Source of the DNA: Bacillus sp. OV322
GTDB taxonomy: Bacteria; Bacillota; Bacilli; Bacillales; DSM-1321
DNA length: 64,000 nt
Assembly: GCF_900112495.1 (NCBI RefSeq)
Contig: NZ_FOMA01000001.1
Coordinates: 496,001-560,000 of the forward strand
Direction of reading: 5' to 3'
Shown here: positions 59,044 through 64,000 of the stretch, in pieces
Position numbering within the stretch: the first letter of the stretch is position 1
Layout: each line of letters begins with the position of its first letter
Translations under genes and position numbers: made by a program
Notes under the pieces: generated by a model
Database searches by the model: none
What the model was told of the DNA's origin: nothing
Seen by the model: the letters and a program-made list of their open reading frames with translations, nothing else

Positions 59044-60711
59044 TTATACTTCCATAATAATCGGCAGGATCATCGGGCGGCGTTTTGTTTTCTCATAAAG
59101 GAATGGTGAAAGTGTATCAGTGATTTCATTTTTGATTTCTGACCACTGATTAGTTTTTCTTTCCATCACTTTATTGAGATGCTTTGTAATGAGGGACTGG
59201 GCATCACTGATCAGATCACCGGATTCTCTCATATAAACAAAGCCTCTTGAAATAATGTCCGGTCCCGCAGAGATTTTGAATTCTTTCATATTAATGCTGA
59301 CGACCACTACGACAAGACCTTCTTCAGATAAGATGCGGCGGTCGCGCAAAACGATATTGCCTATATCGCCAATGCCGCTTCCATCAATATAAACAGAGCC
59401 TGAAGGAATTTTGCCGGCAACCTGGGCAGTATTTTCGCTGAGTGCCAGCACTTCGCCATTATCCATGATAAAGCAATTTTCAGCAGGGACTCCGCAGTCA
59501 ATCGCATGCTGGCTATGAAGTTTCTGCATCCGGTATTCACCGTGAATCGGCATAAAGAATTTTGGTTTCATTAAACGAATCATTAATTTCTGTTCTTCCT
59601 GTCCGCCGTGTCCAGAAGTATGGATATTGTTAAGCGGGCCGGAAATGACCTCAGCACCAGCGCGGTAAAGCATGTTGATTGTTCTGGAAACGCTGATATT
59701 GTTGCCTGGTATAGGAGAAGATGAAAATACAACGGTATCCCCAGGAATAATCTGAATCTGGCGATGTGTTCCGTTTGCTATCCTCGAAAGGGCGGCCATA
59801 GGTTCTCCCTGGCTTCCGGTACACAAGATCGCAACCTTATTGGCTGGCATTCTGTTAAGCTGGTGAGTATCAATGAAAGTATCCTTAGGTGCACTGATAT
59901 ATCCCAGTTCAAGCCCAATATTAATGGCTGCTTCCATGCTCCTGCCAAAAACAGCAACCTTTCTCCCGTTTGCTACAGCAGCTTCTGTAACCTGCTGCAG
60001 ACGGTGGATGTTTGAAGCGAATGTTGCAAATATGATTCTTCCGTCAACCTTCCGGAAAATATCATCAATGCTCTCGCCGACGCGTCTTTCAGACATGGTA
60101 AAGTGAGGGACTTCACTATTCGTACTGTCTGAAAGCAGGCAAAGAACTCCGTCTCTTCCGATTTCAGCCATTTTTGTCAAGTTGGCAGGCTCGCCGACTG
60201 GAGTGAAATCGAATTTGAAGTCTCCTGTGTGGACAATTTGCCCAGGCGGTGTTTTTACTACAATTCCATAAGAATCAGGAATGCTGTGTGTTGTCCGGAA
60301 AAACGTCACAGATGTTTTTCTGAACTTGATTACATCATCTTCCTGGATTTCAATTAACTTTGTCTGGCGCAGAAGGCCATGTTCTTCAAGCTTATTCCGA
60401 AGAAGTCCCAAAGCCAATTTCCCGCCATAAACAGGGACGTTCAGCTGTTTAAGGAAGTAAGGAATCCCGCCGATATGATCTTCATGGCCATGTGTGATGA
60501 AAAGGCCTTTGATTTTATCTTCATTTTTAACTAAGTAGCTGTAATCAGGAATAACATAATCGATGCCAAGAAGTTCGTCTTCGGGAAATTTTATTCCCGC
60601 ATCGATGATGATGATTTCATCCTGGAATTGTACAGCGTAAGTGTTTTTACCGATTTCTCCCAGTCCGCCTAAAGCGAAGACGGCTGTTTGATCATTTTTT
60701 ACAAATTTCAT
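59044..60711 (-). CDS. rnjA: Ribonuclease J1
   Basis: A 555-residue metallo-beta-lactamase/beta-CASP ribonuclease with 5'-3' exo- and endonuclease activity, central to mRNA turnover and 16S rRNA maturation. The zinc motif is [11 protein letters not shown], with later ligands in [10 protein letters not shown] and IHGEYRM, and the beta-CASP segment [15 protein letters not shown]. The C-terminal domain ([15 protein letters not shown]) is complete. The RNAP epsilon gene ends three bases upstream of its start, so rpoY-rnjA is one operon as in B. subtilis. Confidence 0.97.
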   Translation of the reverse strand: MKFVKNDQTAVFALGGLGEIGKNTYAVQFQDEIIIIDAGIKFPEDELLGIDYVIPDYSYLVKNEDKIKGLFITHGHEDHIGGIPYFLKQLNVPVYGGKLALGLLRNKLEEHGLLRQTKLIEIQEDDVIKFRKTSVTFFRTTHSIPDSYGIVVKTPPGQIVHTGDFKFDFTPVGEPANLTKMAEIGRDGVLCLLSDSTNSEVPHFTMSERRVGESIDDIFRKVDGRIIFATFASNIHRLQQVTEAAVANGRKVAVFGRSMEAAINIGLELGYISAPKDTFIDTHQLNRMPANKVAILCTGSQGEPMAALSRIANGTHRQIQIIPGDTVVFSSSPIPGNNISVSRTINMLYRAGAEVISGPLNNIHTSGHGGQEEQKLMIRLMKPKFFMPIHGEYRMQKLHSQHAIDCGVPAENCFIMDNGEVLALSENTAQVAGKIPSGSVYIDGSGIGDIGNIVLRDRRILSEEGLVVVVVSINMKEFKISAGPDIISRGFVYMRESGDLISDAQSLITKHLNKVMERKTNQWSEIKNEITDTLSPFLYEKTKRRPMILPIIMEV

Positions 60712-60714
60712 AAA

Positions 60715-60930
60715 TTATCCTAGCTCCAATACTTTAAAATCTTCATTATGTTCTTTTTCATATTCATAATAAGCGCCTTGTACTGCTTGAACGAATTCAA
60801 TATTATATGGTTCTGATTTGAGTTTTAAACGGACATCCCGTTCTGACTCGCCTTCCACATAAATTGTTTTTGTATTTTCCCGCACCGGGACTTCTGTTGC
60901 ATTTACTTGGTAGTAAACTTTAAAAGTCAT
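60715..60930 (-). CDS. rpoY: RNA polymerase epsilon subunit
   Basis: A 71-residue protein of the DUF1447 family, shown to be the epsilon subunit of Firmicutes RNA polymerase. Recognisable features are [20 protein letters not shown], the [20 protein letters not shown] stretch and the acidic C-terminal end. It precedes rnjA with a three-base gap. AGGAGAG lies upstream of the ATG. Confidence 0.95.
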   Translation of the reverse strand: MTFKVYYQVNATEVPVRENTKTIYVEGESERDVRLKLKSEPYNIEFVQAVQGAYYEYEKEHNEDFKVLELG

Positions 60931-61220
60931 CGAATCTCTCTCCTATTCTTTTTTAATTGCTTTTTTCATTATATATAAAAACAACAATTTTTTCATGTTT
61001 TACAACATCATGCTAAAATTCATAGAGCCTTCTTTAAACCAGTATTTGCTGTTTGGTTTTTGAAGCCTATTATGTACATAATTATTATGGATGAAACCTG
61101 TATAAAAAGAATTATACCAACAGTTCATCCAGAAACCAAACCTTATCGTCATTTTCCTAAAAGACAGCACACTGCCAGGAGGAATATGTAAGGATTTTCA
61201 TTTGAAATTTTATATAAAAG

Positions 61221-61246
61221 AAGCCCTGCCCGAATGTTGGGAGGGC
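61221..61246 (-). terminator. Terminator of the candidate small gene
   Basis: GCCCTCCC / GGGCAGGGC stem on the minus strand followed by TTCTTTTATAT, 66 bases after the small frame's stop. Confidence 0.6.
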
Positions 61247-61311
61247 CGTATGCCCGTTCTGGAGTCCGTATGCCAGATTAGGCGGGAGAAGAATCATTGA
61301 CGATATGAACA

Positions 61312-61383
61312 TCAGGCAATTGATTTTTTTCTCAGTAAATCATTCCATTGTTTAAGCAGTTTTTTTCGCAGCCTTTTTAACAA
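61312..61383 (-). CDS. Candidate 23-residue basic amphipathic peptide
   Basis: A minus-strand frame, TTG start, reading MLKRLRKKLLKQWND then LLRKKSIA: ten Lys/Arg with Leu at helical spacing, suggesting a cationic amphipathic helix. AAAGGGAG lies ten bases before the TTG, TTTACA and TACAAT with a 16-base spacer lie further upstream, and a hairpin terminator follows. These signals together make a complete minimal gene. I do not recognise the peptide; membrane-active toxin, small regulator or a chance frame in a small RNA are all possible. Confidence 0.4.
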   Translation of the reverse strand: MLKRLRKKLLKQWNDLLRKKSIA

Positions 61384-61682
61384 GGTGATTACGCTCCCTT
61401 TATCTATTATTGTAAAGGAATATTGGATAATGTAAATATATCTTTCTGCACAAAACGCAAAATACCGAAAGCCTGTTCTGTACCAATGAACATATCCTTT
61501 AGTCAGTCACTTCCTTTAGTATGCGGAAAAACCTTAAAAACTTGCAGTTGGAAGTCTGGGAATTGCTTACATAAATCTCCCTGAAAATTCACCCCTGTTT
61601 TCTTGACTTATTTCCTAAAGTGAGTATTTAATGGGAACATATTAAAATGAATGCTGACTGAAAAGAATGGATGTGAAACCTG

Positions 61683-62450
61683 ATGAAAATTGTTTTTTTC
61701 GATATAGATGGCACATTGCTGGATCATGAGAAATCACTTCCTGCATCGGCAAAAAAGGCTATTAAAACCCTGCAGGAAAATGGAGTGTTTGTCGCCATTT
61801 CAACAGGGAGAGCCCCTTTTATGTTTAAAGCCTTAAGGGAGGAACTGGATATTGATACATTTGTCAGCTTTAATGGACAATATGTTGTTTTTGAGAACAA
61901 TGTAATCTACCAAAATCCTTTATTCCCTGAAGAGGTGGAAAAGTTAAAAAACCATGCAGGCAAACAGGATACTGCTTTTGTATTCATGAATGAACAGACT
62001 ATGAAGTCTACAGTTCAAAATAATGACAGAGTGAAAGAGGCAATGGGGACACTTAAATTCCCTCATCCCGAACAGGATGCAGATTTCTATAAAGATAAAG
62101 AAATATATCAGTCTTTATTGTTTTGCTCCGAAGAAGAAGAACATCGATACATAGGCCATTATGATAAATTCAGATTCATCAGATGGCATGAATTATGCTT
62201 GGATGTGCTGCCAGCAGGGGGATCTAAAGCAGAGGGAATTAAGATACTCATGGATAAAATAGGATTCAAACTGGATGATGTATATGCGTTCGGGGATGGT
62301 CTGAATGATATTGAAATGCTTCAGGCTGTCGGCCATGGAGTCGCGATGGGAAATGCTCTTGAAGAGGTAAAGAAGCATGCGGATTTTGTAACTAAAGATG
62401 TGGATGATGATGGCATCCTTTATGGATTGAAGCATCTGAAGCTGATATAA
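61683..62450 (+). CDS. ykrA: HAD-superfamily phosphatase YkrA (Cof type)
   Basis: A 255-residue HAD hydrolase with a type IIB cap. The nucleophile Asp is in FFDIDGTLLDHE, motif II in ISTGRAP, the Lys in GGSKAEGIKI and the acidic motif in AFGDGLNDIEML. It probably dephosphorylates sugar phosphates or nucleotides, as other Cof-type members do; the specific substrate is unknown. The ribosome site is weak (GGATG). It is convergent with def, as I recall for ykrA-ykrB. Confidence 0.92.
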   Translation: MKIVFFDIDGTLLDHEKSLPASAKKAIKTLQENGVFVAISTGRAPFMFKALREELDIDTFVSFNGQYVVFENNVIYQNPLFPEEVEKLKNHAGKQDTAFVFMNEQTMKSTVQNNDRVKEAMGTLKFPHPEQDADFYKDKEIYQSLLFCSEEEEHRYIGHYDKFRFIRWHELCLDVLPAGGSKAEGIKILMDKIGFKLDDVYAFGDGLNDIEMLQAVGHGVAMGNALEEVKKHADFVTKDVDDDGILYGLKHLKLI

Positions 62451-62528
62451 ATAAAGCGGGCAATTGAAGGATGCACAATCTGCAATTGCCTGCCGGTAGC
62501 AAAATGCGATTGCACTTATAAAGGCGAT

Positions 62529-62578
62529 AAAAAAAAGTAAGAGGCCGGCAGTGAGCCGATTTGCACTGCCAGCCTCTT
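62529..62578 (-). terminator. def terminator
   Basis: TAAGAGGCTGGCAGTG / CACTGCCGGCCTCTTA stem (one mismatch), with TTTTTTTT following on the minus strand. Confidence 0.9.
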
Positions 62579-62580
62579 AT

Positions 62581-63135
62581 TCACCGTTCAATTGGAACAG
62601 CACCGGATTCGATTTCAAATGGATCTTTCTCATTGATATGATCATAAAACATGATACCATTAAGGTGATCGATTTCATGCTGAAATACGATAGCCGGCAG
62701 TCCTCTCAGCCTTAGTTTCACTTCTTCTCCATCCATTTTCGTTCCTTTGATTGTTATCCTGGAATGACGGGGGACAAAGCCGGGAACGACGCGGTCAACC
62801 GAAAGGCATCCCTCGCCAGCTGTCAGGTAAGATTTTTCTAAAGAGTGGCTGATGATTTTTGGATTAAAGAGAGCATGGCTGTACAGATTTCCTTTCTTAT
62901 CCCGGACATGGACGGCAATCATTTTCTTTGTAATGTTAATCTGCGGTGCTGCCAGCCCGATTCCTGGCCTCAATCCGTATTTTTCAGCCATTTCCGGATC
63001 CTGGCTGTTTTGTACATATTCCATTAAACTCTTCAGGATATTTTTATCCTCTTCAGATGCTGGCAAAGTGACATCTTTTGCAGGAAGCCTCAATGAAGGA
63101 TGGCCCTCCCTGACGATATCTTTCATGGTAATCAC
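62581..63135 (-). CDS. def: Peptide deformylase
   Basis: A 184-residue type II peptide deformylase removing the formyl group from nascent proteins. The three motifs are GIGLAAPQ, EGCLSVD and QHEIDHLNG, giving the Cys and two His metal ligands plus catalytic Glu. GTG at 63135 lies six bases after GAGGTG; the frame begins nine bases earlier at a GTG inside that ribosome site. The chosen N-terminus (VITMKDIV) matches YkrB of B. subtilis, so this is the longer YkrB-type paralogue. Confidence 0.95.
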   Translation of the reverse strand: MITMKDIVREGHPSLRLPAKDVTLPASEEDKNILKSLMEYVQNSQDPEMAEKYGLRPGIGLAAPQINITKKMIAVHVRDKKGNLYSHALFNPKIISHSLEKSYLTAGEGCLSVDRVVPGFVPRHSRITIKGTKMDGEEVKLRLRGLPAIVFQHEIDHLNGIMFYDHINEKDPFEIESGAVPIER

Positions 63136-63367
63136 GATTTTCACCTCTATTTATATGTATAGTAAGAGTCTACCAAAAATGTCCTGAAAAGGTAAATGCG
63201 CATTTTTAAGGAAGCCTTAAATAAAGAGGGCTTGCCGAACGCCCGCCCTCCATGCAATTCATTTACAACAAATACAAATCTCTTGTTTTAGTTTCTTGCA
63301 GAAAAGGGTAAAGGAATATTGGAGTGATGAATGTGAGCACTTTTTGCCTTTTATAGTATTTACTATG

Positions 63368-63538
63368 TTAATTACATAAGCACGCACCGACAATGATAAG
63401 CAAAATGAACAGGACGATAATTAAGGCAAAGCCTTTTCCAAAACCGCAGCCTCCTGCAGGAATTGCCGGATAGCAAGGGGAATAGCTGTAAGAAGGAACA
63501 GGTGTGCAGCATTCGCTTCCATAACCTCCATAATACAT
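63368..63538 (-). CDS. YjcZ-family sporulation protein
   Basis: A 56-residue protein starting [11 protein letters not shown], rich in Tyr, Gly, Pro and Cys, and ending in the hydrophobic helix [20 protein letters not shown] typical of the YjcZ/SscA-type small spore proteins. An ATG 12 codons upstream exists, but AAAGCGGAGG lies between, eight bases before the ATG at 63538, so the shorter form is chosen. It is a single gene between def and ykyA. Confidence 0.82.
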   Translation of the reverse strand: MYYGGYGSECCTPVPSYSYSPCYPAIPAGGCGFGKGFALIIVLFILLIIVGACLCN

Positions 63539-63760
63539 AGGTGAAACCTCCGCTTTATCTTTTTTATCATCCACCTTGGAATGATTTACTACAGCCTATG
63601 CGGTTAGCTGGGTTTGGTGCAGGAGATACCCCGCATGCAGGCTGTGCACGATCAGGAATTTTTCTGGAGAGCAGTATTAAAAACCTTTAAACAAAAGCAG
63701 GCGGCAATCCTTTGCCTGTTCAGGAAAAAACGAATACTTAGAAAAATGGGGGTTCTACTA

Positions 63761-64000
63761 GTGTTAAAGTATCTTAATGTATTGTTCATCATCGGACTTA
63801 CAGCAGGTTTATCCGGCTGTTTTGGGAGTTCATCTCCTGAAGAGCAAATTCAGGAAACACTGCAAAACACCGTCAACCAGGAGAAGGCATTTGAAAAACA
63901 GCAAAAACCGATTACTGATCTGGAAAAACAGGAAAATGCCTATTATCAGCAAATTATCAAATTGGGGATGCCCCAGTACGATCAGATTGTTTCCTTATCG
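63761..64000 (+). CDS. ykyA: Cell-wall-binding lipoprotein YkyA, 3' truncated by window
   Basis: The first 80 codons of a lipoprotein. GTG at 63761 follows GGGGG with eight-base spacing. The signal peptide LNVLFIIGLTAGLSGC ends in a lipobox Cys, and the mature part starts with a Gln/Glu/Lys-rich coiled coil (EEQIQETLQNTVNQEKAFEK). This matches YkyA, which follows def upstream of the pdh operon in B. subtilis. The frame is open to the right edge of the window. Confidence 0.82.
   Translation, partial: MLKYLNVLFIIGLTAGLSGCFGSSSPEEQIQETLQNTVNQEKAFEKQQKPITDLEKQENAYYQQIIKLGMPQYDQIVSLS

Larger units (their letters stand above)
60931..61682. other. Large divergent spacer rpoY / ykrA
   Basis: Some 750 bases with no annotated-size gene. 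A candidate 23-codon minus-strand gene with promoter and terminator lies at 61221-61440. The remainder is AT-rich; I see no clear promoter for ykrA. Confidence 0.45.

Overview
The window is chromosomal DNA of a low-GC, endospore-forming Bacillaceae. The signs are consensus AGGAGG-type ribosome binding sites, frequent TTG/GTG starts, hairpin-plus-T-run terminators, a Spo0E phosphatase, two sporulation-type sensor kinases, SASP-like and YjcZ-type spore proteins, and RNA polymerase epsilon. Protein resemblance and codon use suggest a Cytobacillus/Mesobacillus-type relative of Bacillus firmus, which is an inference. I see no rRNA, tRNA, CRISPR array, prophage or intact transposase.

From about 9.3 kb to the right edge, the recognisable genes follow the order I recall for the ykrP-ykyA part of the Bacillus subtilis 168 chromosome: ykrP, kinE, ogt, ykvA, spo0E, kinD, mhqR, ykvI, ykvS, ptsH, ptsI, ykwC, patA, cheV, ykyB, ykuI, ykuJ, ykuL/darB, ccpC, dapH, dapL, ykuT, ykuU, ykuV, yknU, yknV, ktrC, rnjA, rpoY, ykrA, def, ykyA. 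Strain-specific genes interrupt this backbone: an Fsr-type MFS pump, an M3 oligopeptidase, a CapA protein, an orphan sigma factor, an AT-rich hydrolase, a CorA channel, an RDD protein, an SLC13 permease, a DHA2 efflux pump, a TauE exporter and an MBL hydrolase. The B. subtilis mtn, mot, que and glcT-ptsG blocks are absent.

The first 9.3 kb is outside that backbone. It holds an R2-like ligand-binding oxidase (left-truncated), a frameshifted aldehyde dehydrogenase and an iron-dependent alcohol dehydrogenase, then two tiny SASP-like genes, a B12-binding radical SAM protein, and pdxS-pdxT divergent from the MocR regulator pdxR.

Functional themes are entry into sporulation (KinE, KinD, Spo0E), PLP synthesis, sugar phosphotransfer (HPr, EI), the acetylated diaminopimelate route (PatA, DapH, DapL), second-messenger receptors (YkuI and a PilZ protein for c-di-GMP; DarB, KtrC and possibly the SLC13 permease for c-di-AMP), thiol redox and peroxide defence (YkuU, YkuV, a glutaredoxin), a heterodimeric ABC exporter (YknU-YknV), and RNA/protein maturation (RNase J1, RNAP epsilon, peptide deformylase).

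The most unusual items are the R2lox-ALDH-ADH cluster, a dispersed GC-rich structured repeat present as three tandem 224-bp units plus an inverted copy and remnants, a probable 23-codon gene with its own promoter and terminator between rpoY and ykrA, a multi-stem leader before a zinc-ribbon gene, and several readable operators (MhqR-like, CcpC box, TACA-N2-TGTA upstream of capA, a cre-like site upstream of ptsH).
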